The notes beneath the pieces were generated by a model, which saw only the letters and a list, made by a program, of their open reading frames with translations, made no database searches and was not told the origin of the DNA. A stretch of 64,000 bases of DNA. Source: Smittia aterrima. Its lineage: Eukaryota; Arthropoda; Insecta; Diptera; Chironomidae. Both the position numbers and the translations under genes were made by a program. The stretch spans positions 11,284,001 to 11,348,000 of the forward strand of contig CP093831.1 in the NCBI GenBank assembly GCA_033063855.1. The letters are read 5' to 3'. Below, piece after piece: positions 35,253 to 48,000 of the stretch. The number at the start of each line of letters is the position of its first letter. Within the stretch, counting starts at the first letter, position 1.

Positions 35253-36082
35253 AGATGCACGCTCCAAGCTTTTGAGAATATCTTCGTCTTCTCTCTCATC
35301 GCATATCCTCTGATAAAGTCCACGCGGCGGCGCCCGGAAAAATTGTTTCATCAGACAAATCTTTACTTCACTCAGCTCATCTCTCGCAGTCTTGACGCTT
35401 CTTGCTTATTTGTTTGTTGCGCATCATGAACAAGATCGCCGACGACGAACAACTGTCGCCAACGAGTGAATCTTGAATACTTTCAAATTTGTCTGTTGTC
35501 ATCGCACGTCAATCACGCTTGATATTTTGAGATTTTGTGTGGCTTTGTTTTGCTATGAGTCGGCTTATGGACTACGAAGGCCGTTTGTGACTGATAGCAT
35601 CATTTCAACTGATTCAAGTTTAGATTAAAAATAGATTTTCTAATGGATAATGAATATACAAACGATCACTTAACACATTGCCCCTCATTTTCTACTCCAA
35701 TGTGGCATTTCACAATTTCAAGAGTGGCGCTTACTGGCTGCTTACAATGATAGTCTGCCAATCAACGGGAGGAGTCTAGTCAGTTGTGATAGCTTCAAGA
35801 GTTTTTGCACTCTCATATATATTGATGCTAAGTAGTTTTGAGGGCTCGGTTTCGAATAAAGAATTATGAGATCATTCAAGAAATCTTGAAGTGATGATTT
35901 ATTTCAGTGGCGCCAAACGATTATTGTTTAAAAATCGTCTTAAGCTGGAAGCGAATTGAGAAATAAAAGAGTTTTTTTTTGTGTGTGCTCGTTTTGTTTT
36001 ATTGTGCAGAATTTGCTAAAGAATCTAATGAAAAGAGAAGAGCTTAGAACTCTAGACGAAAGATTAAGATATTTTTAGAGAT
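35253..36082. other. Intergenic region, Kazal 5' / dynein 3'
   Basis: About 830 bases. An 83-codon ATG-initiated minus-strand frame (35351-35100) starts here and overlaps the Kazal promoter and first exon; it is treated as unresolved. The dynein 3' UTR occupies the right end. Nothing else was recognised. Confidence 0.4.
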
Positions 36083-39000
36083 TTATGTCTGTAAGAGTAG
36101 TGCAACACCCGCCAAGACCTGAAAATCGAAGTTGAATCATTGTCTTTAGTTATAAATTAAAAATTGTTCAAACCCATTTCGCTGGTTTGTCCTTCGTTTT
36201 TAAGTTGAACGTCCAAATGTAAGTTGGTCCTCTGCTTCTTGTTTTGTAAACCGGCGTCTCGTACATGTTTCTGTTGTCTTGCTTGTCTTGAGTAATTGCT
36301 CGGATGTTGATGACGGGTAGTGGTGGATAAAGTTCTTTCAACTTTGAATCTGAGATAATTCCTTGACCTGTGTCCCATCTCGCTCCTTCCATGAAGATTC
36401 CATAAACGTAAGCCCCGTCACGGGGAGCATTTGTGAAGTCTTCCTTCTGTTTCTTTGTCACATCACAGTAAAGACACATCTTGTCCAATGGTAGTTCAAA
36501 TCTTCGAGCTGTCGACTGCATAATTGCAGTTAACAGAGACTGTGGATTAAAGAATCCAGCAAGCCAAACGCAAATCGGTAAAACAAAGTCACTTGACCAA
36601 GCTTCTAATTCGCGAAGTCTCATAACAAGATCAGTAAACCACGACGACAAGCCAAGAAGCGATGGATAAGCTCTTGCTGCCCAAATTGCTGGCACTTGAT
36701 CGAGGAACAGAGAATTCTCAAGCTGCTCCATGTCGCTCGTTATTGTCAGCTCTCCCTGTTGTCATTCAATGAATTTAAAATTTCTTAAAAAATCTCAATC
36801 GATTTACCTTCAAACCCAAATCCAATTCTTTCAAACTTCTTTTAATCTCGCACGTCAAGAAATTCATTCTTTCGCATTCCTGAAACGCTACGATTACGTA
36901 AGGAGTACGTTCCTCAACCTTTCCCATAATTTCACTCATGTTGAACTCCTCAGGCAATTTCTCCAATATTTCATCGAGAACTTGTTTTACTTTATCCTCA
37001 CGTGTGACTGTCGCTCCTCCCGAAGCACCAGCATCTCTGAAATACAAAGTTAAGACTTTTAAATTTCAAATTAAAAATTGCTCAAACCTTGGCTGCATCT
37101 CAAAAACTGTTCGGAATAAATTCTCGCTCGTAGTCGTCAAGAATCCAATTTCAGCATTTGGATGCAAACCATAAAGATAAGGACTCTCTGGTGGCATAAC
37201 TTCGTCGATATAATTGTGATATCCTTGGTAATCTGTATTTGGCGGAGCTGGGAAGTTCGGAGCAAGATAAAGTTCGCCATCAACTAAATCAGGTTGCATA
37301 TATCTAAAAATAAATCGAGAAATTCAATTTTGCGATCGAAATAAAAAGAATTAAATTTTTTCGGCTAGCAGCTTGAAATTTCAATCTAAATCGATCGAGC
37401 ATGTTTCAGCTCAGTCGAAGATACTTCAAGTTCTAGTCGAATACCATACGAGCCGTAAATACACAACAACATTAGGAAATTTACTCTTCTAAATATGTAA
37501 TGCATAGACGACGATCCCAGTCGTCCGTAATGTGACCGCCGTACATAATCTCGCCGAACAAATATCTTAAATCTTCCCATGGAACTTTTGCGTTGGCCTC
37601 AAGGTAATTGTACAAGACAGACACGCTGATGTTCAAGTCACCTAAGGGAAGCATTCAAGAAAAATATTCAAAATATTTCGAGATTCTTTTGCTTTCTCTT
37701 ACCAACGTTAAACGGATAAATTTTGTTCCATCCTTGGGGGCCAAACTGAGAATTAATTGATTGTTAAAGTAAGGAATTTTTTGATTTCTCGTTAGTCTAC
37801 CTTTCTTCTTTCAGCAACAACGGCATGGAAGTAGCAGAGAGAGAACAAAATCACTTTAAACTCAGCTTCCTTTCCACACATTTCGAGGGTCTCTTGAGTA
37901 AAGTTGTCAAATGCTTTGTGAATGTTCGCTTTAATTCCAGTTGGAGGCTCGTTCGTGATCTTAATGCTTGACTCTAAAATTCCTTGTGGGATAATGTGAG
38001 CGGATGCAGTTGCTGCAGGTTCTGCGCTAATGAACACACGATAGTTATCGTGAGAGCCTTCAGAGTAATGTTCGAGTTTCTTTTCGAGAGATGGAAGCCA
38101 CTTACGAACCAAATGAATATTCTAGAATCGAAAACATTTGAAACTTTCTAAAAATCTATTCATCTCTTCGTTTCACCTGTAAAATAACCCAATGACCTTT
38201 CGTGGCCCCTTCATCCATCGCAACTTCAGCGACAATTTCTTGACCTTGTCCAAGTGAAACGTTATGAAAGTTTCCGTTATCCTCAGTGTAACCTAAATAT
38301 TTTCCAAGCTGCTCAACGTCTTTCAAAGGGTTAACACCTGGCGAAAGAATAAAGAAGATGGGAGTGCTTGGACTCGCTTCTTCAAAAGATTTCGCAAATT
38401 CCATCGTTCGGTTCTTCACGTATTTCGCACCAAGCTTCTCTTCGATGAAGTCACTGAAATTTGATTCTTCTCAAGTATCTGCTGTGGCTAAAAATAAATC
38501 GTCTGCAACTTACGTCAGCGCGTAACACATGCGATCAGGCCTTAGGGCTCTCATCATGCAAAGTCTTTGGAGAGCGGTTTTGTTTTTCCATTCTTGAGGG
38601 AATTTCTCTTTTTCCGGACATTCTGATTCGATAATCTTCTTCCAGCGTTTCGCTTGATTTTCAATATCACGATCGAGATTCCTAAATTCTTCTTTCGCTG
38701 CCAAACTGCAAATACCTCCCCAAGCGTAGTTTGAAATGAAATCAACAGGTGAAGTCCTGAAATTGTGGAATTTTTGAAGAGATGAAAGAAGAATCGAGAA
38801 AATATTTCTTACACATGTGGCTTCACAGGGAATCGAAGAAGGAAATCAAGTTCCATTGGCGTAATCTCCTCGGATATCAAAAGAATCTAAAAATAATGTT
38901 TAAAATATTATTTTTAAATTCAAGATAAATCGACACAAACTTGAAAAGCCATTTGAGATGAGAAAATTAATTTGTCGCACTCGAACAATCCTCGAGTTGT

Positions 39001-42000
39001 GTATTGGAAGACGCAGAATGTAATGCAATCGATCAATTTGTTGACTCGTTCTATGACTGTCTCATCGCCAGTGAACTCAGCTCTTATAATTGCATTTTGG
39101 AAGACGACACTAAAAGCTTTGAGCGAGAACTGATAAATTGGATTAATTGCATTCAAATCGTTAAGAATGAAGTAGAGCAAACTAGCTCTTGCTGCTGCTG
39201 GTCTGTAAATTTCTCTCGCAACGTCAATCTGGACTGAAGTGATTTTTGCTTCAGCGACTTTCTCTTCAATTTCCGCAGCAGTTTTCTTTGTTGTTTCCAA
39301 ATTTTCGACGAGAGCTGTGTCTCCTAAAATATTTTCTCCTGCTGACGACAATCGACTAAGAAGATCGTCTTCCAATCCATTCAGCATAATTTTGAAATCA
39401 TTCTGTTGCTTTGTTAAATCAGCTTTTAACTCTTCAAGATCAGGTCTCTCAGCTTTTACAACCTCCGCAAGAAGTTGATCCTCGAGTCCATCTCGAGTTA
39501 CAGTGAAGTTAATTAAAGTCGTTTGAGCTTGCATCTCGGGTTTGTAATGAGGGTTGGCAAGCTTAGTTTGCAGAATTAATCTAAAATTTGGATTGTACTC
39601 GACTTCCTTGTCACCAATTTTAATCGCCTTTCCTTTCTTGATAAGATTTCTTCCTAATAACGGATCTAACACTGGATCGATATTTTCATCGATGCTTTCA
39701 ATCAAAACAGTCAATCCCTTGATCAAAGAATCTTCAATGACCTCCAAATATCCCTTCTGTCCAAGTCGAATGACTTTAAGATTTTCGCCGTATTTCTGTT
39801 TGATCCATTTTAATCCTTGAAGTTGTGGATCGATCATGAGAGGCCATCGATCGGAGTTGGTTAGAATCGTCGCGTTTTCTGTTGACATTCTGTCAGATGG
39901 CAATCCTTCGTTGAACCATCTAGCGATCGTTGCTTCGTCAGTTAAGAGCTTAAGTGGATCAACGCTGTCGTTAATTGGAATCGGTGGCTCAAGACCTCGA
40001 ATGTGTGGCAACCACATCTTCAATAACAAATCTTGTCTAAACGACTTTGTGAAGCATCCGACGTAACTGTTTTGAATAAATAAAGATTTATTAAAATAAA
40101 AAAGAAATTGGTAGCTTCTTACGAAATAAACGCTGTGACTAATAGAATATCACCCGGTAACGTTGTTCCCTGCTGCATGAACCTGTAGAGAGATGAATCA
40201 TAAAACTTTCCATTGACTGTCTTCATCGAATCTTACTCTGCAACTGCTTCAGCCCAACGAACGTTCTCAGAAGCCAAACCACCAACGAGACGATTGGCTA
40301 ATTGAATAGTCGCCTGTGTCGCGTCAGCTTCTTGTTGACAACGAAGTTTATCAGCTGTGGCCTTTTCGAAGTCTGCTGTCAATTTAGCGAGCATCTCCTC
40401 GAGCGATACGACCTTTTGCGTGATGACTAACAATTTGTCTTGAGCAGCTGACAATTCTGAAGAATTCAAAAGAAATTTTAATTAAATCACTTCTCATGAA
40501 GAAGCTTTCTGATGTCTTACCGGCATTTGCTGCTTCAAGAGCTCTTCGTTTAGGCTCGACATCACAATAAACTTCATAAAACTTAATAATGTTGATAACC
40601 CAAGCACAGAGACCAGCAGCTGCACCAGATTTCGATCTAACAAAGTCAGGTTCAAACTCAGGATTCTTCAGATAAGGCTGAATGGCCTTCATGACTTCAG
40701 GATGAATATTCTCTTTGTCGTAGTTGACCAGTGAATCTAAGAAACCGTCTGAAGAGAAAACCAAAGTTTTATTTTTGAAGGAATGATTTAAATGACTTAC
40801 CAATCTTGGCCATTACAATTTTCGCTGCTTTCCATGAACGATCTTTTGGAACTTTTCCTTTTGGAGCCAGCAGTACCATGACACCAGCTGTGACGTTTGT
40901 GACAACACCTGGAGGACTACCGAACGATTTCAGTTCAGTCAAGTTCGCTTTGTTGAGAGTGTTTAAAGCTTCCTGTGCAGCACTCAGAGCTGGCTCAGCT
41001 TTGACAAGATCTTCTTCGCAATCGCGCTGTTTCTTCGCGACTTCTTCAGCAATGAAACCAACTTTCTTCTCTTCTTCATCGGCGAAAGCTTTTTCATTTT
41101 GAACTTTTTGAGTTTCAATTCCTACAATCTCGATGAGTCGATCAGCAGCTTCGTTCTTTTCCTTTAATTCAACTTCTTGAACTGCAAGCTTCGCTTTCAA
41201 CGCATCCACTTGGGCTGCCGTTGATCGCAATTTGTCGAGACCATTCTCGAGGCGAGAGACTTTTTTGTGAAGATCTGAAAACTTTTGGTTGAGAAGCTTT
41301 CCGTACAAACTAATTTGTTCCAAGTAAGATTTTGGTGTCGTGTAGTTGTAACGACGTTCGTTCTGAAGATAAACTTTTGAGATTGAGTTGACTGACGTGT
41401 GAGCGTATGACATGAATCTCGCAACTGTCTCTTTATACTCAAACGGAAGAATTTCCAAATCTTGTAGAAACCGACTCGCCACTGATATCAAAGCGTCTTG
41501 TGGCCATTCATGGAACCAATTGATTTGAGTACAATTGATGATGGCCGGGAACTTTCTGGAACGAACTCTCAGTGTTGATCCGACAGGCGAGAAACAGAGC
41601 ACAACTTTCATTTGACGTCTGACACGATCGATAAAGAATTTCCAACAATTTTCTCTTGTATCAACAAGACCCGCGCCTTTCACTTCATTTCGCACTCCAG
41701 CCAAAATATTCTCAACTTCATCGTCAGGGAAGAGATCGGGAACTATCAGAAAAGATTTATTTTAATAAAGAAACGTTTAAATTTAAAATGAAAGATTTAC
41801 CTTCGCCAGAAGCTAACAAATCGTTAACTAAAACCAGGAAATGTTCGTTCGGGACTTGAGCATCTGTCATCAAGAACATTATTCCAACATTTTTCATTCC
41901 AGACTTTAAATACAATCCCGCGAGTTCTTTCTAAAAAAATATTTTAACTTCAAACTTTGATTTCAATTAAAAAATTAATAAATTACTTTCAAATCAGGAA

Positions 42001-45000
42001 TTCCGTAGCCTTTCTTCAACTGAATTTGAGAAACTTCTAAACTGCTGATGAAAGCAGCAAGTCGAGACAAAGATTGCTTTCCACTTCCTCCCACTCCAAC
42101 GAGTAAAGCATTTCCTCTTGGAAGCTCAAGGATTCTGTTGATTCGACAAATGTGGTTCATAGCGTCTTCAAACAAAACTAAATTCATGGCAGCTACGATG
42201 TCGTTATAAGCCAACATGGCTTCTTGAAGAAGCTTTGTAAGGGTCTGCCAATCAGGAATTGGCATATACTTCGGCTCACCGATTCCACCAGAGAAGTGAC
42301 AGAATATGTTTGGCTTATCAAACACAATCGATTCGTCCAACTCTTCAACTGATTTCTTGACGATATCAGTTTGCATCTTAGCAAATGCATCAATATCCTT
42401 GTCATCAGTGAATTTATCTCCATAAACTCGATGACTCTCGTGAAGCCAGAGACGAACTACGTCGCTTGACGTAGCTAAACATTCATTCGTTGAGAAGAGT
42501 AAACCTTGATAAACATTGCTCATGTCTCTTAAATTCCAAAGGTAATGGAACTTTGTTGCTGTTGGTAAGAACACTTGCGCGACCTTCGCGTGTAGAGCCA
42601 ATGATGCTGAAACAATTGAGTTCGTAACTTTTGTCACGCTGATGTTAAATTTCTGTTCTGCGTTAGCGTAATGTTGAGATAAAATCGATGAATAAATCAT
42701 AGTCAAAGCTTCTTGTCCAGGGAAGCAAATGGCAAAAACAGCAAAATGTCTCTGCAAACGCGGATTGATCGTGAAGCTTCCCGAAGTTGGATTCATGCAT
42801 GAGACGTATTGACAATTGTGAATGTCTTTGAGTGTCAACCTATTACGATCGTACCAGTGTCCGTAGTCGAGATGTTGACGAATGACAGTGTGTGGGCTAA
42901 CAGTTCCGTATTCATCAACCTCTGGCATGTTAATGTCGTCAATGAAGTAAATCATCGTCTTCGTTCCTGGCGGACCGAAGTTTCTGCCAGCTTTCTTCTC
43001 AAGAGGCTTTTCCAGAATCTTTTGTAACATCTCTGATGTCGTATAGAAGTTGAATGGGACATTTTGAATTGCGTAATTCTCGGATAATGAACTCAACTTG
43101 TCGTTGACCAGAACAGTTTTTCCACAACCTTTAATTCAAGTTATTAGAATAATTTTGATGTAAATATTTTCGTCTCTTACCTGCGTTTCCTACAAGCATC
43201 ACCGGATGCTTAATCTCCATTAAGACATCAAGAAAGAAACGAACTCTGATCGACTCAGCTGTGTGAACCAACACGGACTGCAACGGAGTATCACTATCCA
43301 TCTCGAATTTTGGTAATTTCTCAGTCCAAGAAGTCATTTGCTTTGTATCTTGATCGATGAAATAATCGAAGACAGTTCCTTGTGGTGGGAACTTGACAGC
43401 TTTGAATTCATTAATGAACCATTTGCTGAACTCCACACGATGATCAACAGTTTGATCTTGAAACATCGCAGATCCAAATGCCCAGATACAAGCGAAGACG
43501 AAGTAAGTTTCATGCCAGTCCTTTGGGCAGTCGATTGGAGTGTTGCTCGGAATTAACAAGCAACCGAGTAAAGCACACAGCAGTTGGATGTGAGCCATCT
43601 CAACGAGGGGCGTAATTTTCTTGAATCTCGATCTAACATTTTCCAAACATGCTGGCGTGTACTTATCGAAGAGAATGACGAGATTTGATTTTTCTGCGGG
43701 AATTGTTCGAGTTTCTATCCATGAAGTGACATAAGGATTCCATCCTAAATCCTGAGGATTAATGTAAAGAATACCAGCTCGAGAAACCGTAGCAGGAGTT
43801 GCAGTTCGAAGATTAGAAATTTCAAAGAGAAGTCGCATCGTTGGTGTCAAAGCAATTCGCTCATTACTCGCAAGAGTCAAAACTCTGTTGTCGTCCATCT
43901 GAAAATAAAACTTTTAGCACATCAAGAGAGTTGATAAGATTATCTTCCACTTACGACTGTGTTCAATGATTCGATCCACATTGGATCAATGTCTCCATCT
44001 AAAATAATCCATTTAGGGTTGTCACCTGTGAGCGATGCTTGATCTCTCATGATCACTGAGAACAAACCATCTTTCCATTCTCTTGTCGCAGGATTGATGA
44101 TCCCGAAAAGTTCATCATTTGTCACAGCTTTCGGGTTCAAATCGTTGTAAACTGGTTTATTTCCAAGGTTTTGATAAGCTTTGTAAAGAGTTTTCCAAAC
44201 TTGAGTTTTTCCTGTTCCCGCACTGCCGACAATAAAAACTGAATGACGAACTTCGAAAAGCTCTTCAAGTTGCACAACTTTCAAAACGAAATTGTCTTCC
44301 GCTTGAAGCTTCAAATCAGTCGTTGCTTGCTTCACAACTTTCTCAAACTCAACGTCTCGTTTACGTGGAACATCAAGGGCTGGGAACAGATCAGCGATGA
44401 GTCCTATAAAAACTGGCATGTCGTCTGTAACGATCTTCGGAATATTGAAATCTCTTAACGCTCTCATCAAAACTTCTTCTTCTGGTCGTCCGGGATCTCC
44501 TCGTTTCAACGAACCAGCAACAACCAACACAGACTTGATTGCTCTTAAACCCCAATCGTAATGATCTTGCTTCGACAAAAGTTCTTTACACAAAGTGTAG
44601 AGCGTGATAAACTTTCTCGCTAAAACTCTTGCATCTTGGAAACCTTCAGCGACCAACATAATCTCGCAAATCAACTCAAAATCGGGAACAACCATCGCAC
44701 ACGGTCGGAAAAGGGCTTTTAAGTTCTCGGGAAGTTCCGTTCGTCCAGCGTATCCAGGATTCATTGTGACTAAAGAAACAGGAAATTAAACATTATCCAC
44801 TAAACAAATTTGTGATCTCACTAAAGATTCCGACAGTTGGTACCATTGCAATCATCTCGCCCATGAAATTGAAACGATCTTTCTTGTCTCTTATAGCGTC
44901 TTGAACAGACTTAACTTGAACGGCGACGACGGAAAGAACTTCAACGGAAATTCTGTTAAACTCATCGAAACATCCCCACGCTCCAGTCTGAGCGAGTCCT

Positions 45001-48000
45001 TTGTAGATGTTTCCGCAAGATTTGTAATCCATTTGCTCACTGCAGTTGAAGACATAAACCATAATTCCCAAAGCTCTTCCAAGATCTTTTGTAGTTTCAG
45101 TTTTGCCAGTTCCAGCTGGACCAGCAGGGCCCCCTCCCATGATCAGATGAAGACTTTGCGTTAATGTAATGTAGCAACGATCAGTCAAAGGTGTGATCAC
45201 AAGACGAGGCGTACATCCGAGATATTCGTAACTGTAACAGAATTGAGCATCACAGATATTCGCGAAGCATTCTCCTTCAGCTTCGCCCCATCGATGTCTC
45301 AATTGACTTTGCCATTGGAAAGCAGAAGCCATTTCAACTTTTGTCTGAATCAATCGACTAACAACGTCTCGGGAGTGAACGTCGACTGTACAAATTGTCA
45401 TAATCTTCTGACGATCTCCTTTTGTCAGTTCGCCAATCAAAAGTGTGATCAACGTTGAGAGTTGCGAGATTTGTTTCTTGTAATAATCTTTCAATGCATT
45501 ATCGTATCCTTCCTCGAGTCGACTGAAAGCTATTAAAGAGATGAAGCTTCGTGCTCTTGCTTGGTTTCAGAATAAAACTTACCAATTCCAACTTCAGCTG
45601 TCCACCAAATTTGAGTGCCACAAAGTGAAACTTGTGCTGGATAATCAAACAACCAATGCTCGCGAGGCTTCTCTTCGTAGGCTATGACTGCATTGCACAT
45701 GTAGCTACGAAGACTCGTTCTCATCCTCTGTTGAACTTTATTCAGCCAAATCTCAACAGGTCCAATACATTCTGATATGAAGTCGAAGGGAACGTACTCG
45801 CCATCCTTTGCGTACATTCCCAAAGCCGCGATATCGTCGTTTTCATTTTTACCAAGTTCAAGTTTTGCAATTGAATCGAAAAGCTTTGTTAAGTGTTTCA
45901 TCACTAACTTTGGTTGATTTCCAATGCTCAAAATATCCAAAAGATCAGCAGAGCTCACGAAATAGAAACGAGGGAAGAATAAACGTTTGGTTTCTAAATA
46001 TTCGGCTAAAGCTTTCTCGCAAAGCACAAGCTGCTGTTGCAACCCTTCGAGTCTCTCACAAAGTAGATCGCGATTCGTTGCTTTAATGACATTTGTATTT
46101 ACAGCCTTAAATATCAAAATATTGAGACGTCAATCAAATGTTATAAATTGTCAATTTACCATTTCGTCCATCAAGATTTTAAAATCGTGATCAATGCTAT
46201 CGAATCGATCGGAATCGACAGGCAATTGTTTTCGAATATCCTCCGAGCTCATGAAAATACTTTCCAAATGAGTCCAGGTTCGTTGAACTTCAAACCAAAC
46301 CGTGATGACAGCTAAGAAGAAAAAGAATTAATTGAAATTTTTACAGAGAATTTTTGGTCAAACCATCTGCCATCATCAATTTCTTTTGCCAAGCTGAAAC
46401 TTCTCCGAGGAAATGAGCGATGAACTTTGAAGTTATCAAGTTCTGCAGAACGACTTGATTTTCTTCAAGTGTCTCAATGAGCTCTTCAGATGTTTTCAAT
46501 AATCTGAGGAATCAAAGCTTTAACCTGAAAGCTCTAAAAAGCTTTTTATTTTTAAAGCTCACCGGCAACCTGTTCGTTGATGCGTCTCGCAATCAAACTC
46601 CATAATGCTCCAGGTTGTGTTCAAGTCGCGCAAAATCTTCTCCATCGACATTTCCTTCACAGCTTTGTCGACGATGTTCTTTACTTCTTCTTCGCATTCA
46701 TGAAGATTAAGGGCAAGAAGTTCACTCAAAGTTGTCTCTGTGTCCATAATGAACTTGACCTAATAATTTTTAAGCAATCACATTAGCTCACGAAAAAATA
46801 AATTTAAGAAGAAAACATTTAATTTTGAAACTAGAAAAAAACTCTAATGTGAGACACAAATAATCGTTTTGTGGTAGGTCTAACTTGGATTATACTTAAC
46901 TGTAACTTCTGGTGGCAGCGCAGCGAGACTCTGAAACAATAATCACGTTTAGGTGTATTTACAAGGCTATACAGCTAACAGTTCTTCGTTTTTAAACGAA
47001 TTTTGATAGCCTAACATTGTCAGCCGCGAGCAAAGAAATGCTTTGGCTAACAATTGTGCTTAAATTTTGACAATTTGTACGATTGATTTATACAATTGCA
47101 TTATTTACAACTAACGACAATTAAGAACTTAAAAATTACTTTCGTGCTCGTCATCAATTGATGCCAATGTCTCTCCCGAATCGCTGGATTCTGAAGCTCT
47201 CCAACTGCTCTCAAACTCGTTAACATATTTTTGACTGTGCCCTCGAGTTGAATGTAAGTGTCCCATGCTCGCATCTCTTTGTCGAGAAGACGAACATCCT
47301 TTGCAAACTTTTTACACTCGATGTCCATGTTTTCAACGTCAATCTTTCTCCATGGAGTTGTTTTCCAGTCTTCGATACACGTTTGAACGATAAAGACGTA
47401 ATCCCAGAGTTGCTGAAAGATATAAAATGAAGTCAAAGATTTTGTTGCAATCGAATTCTCACTTTTAACATTTTGAGTTCTCGTCGGCATTGCTTCAAAA
47501 GTTTAAACTCAGGAACATTAACCTCGAAGAGACTTCCAGATTCATTAATCGCTGCCATTTCGTTTTCCAATCTATAAATATCATCTGAGACTCGATCAAG
47601 TAAGCTGTAAGGATCTTCGCAATCATATTTAAAGAACTCATAGGTTCGAAATATTTCTCGGAAGACGTTAATGTGAAGATCAAAGTTAGCGATTCGATTA
47701 CGAATGGAAACAACTTCAGTAGCTTGGAGAGGTGCAACCTGTTGCTTCACAGTAACGGCAAGTTTCTTTGTGTTATTCCATTGCTCTGGAAGTTCTTGTA
47801 AAAGGACATTGACCTGAGAAAAAAGTTATTTGAAACAAGCTTAAAGCTACGAATGTAAAGCTCACCTCTTCAGGAATGTCCATGTCGTAATATTTCAAAA
47901 GATCAATCGTTCCTCGCATCGGTTCAAACATGCTGTCCGTCGTTATTGCTCGCTCCTTGACTTGAAGGAGGAACGCCATGATGGAAACTAATGTTTCATA

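Noticed and set aside
46911..46926. TGGTGGCAGCGCAGCG as an LTR retrotransposon primer-binding site
   Set aside because: No LTR pair, gag/pol remnants or target duplication nearby; the similarity is too short to call.
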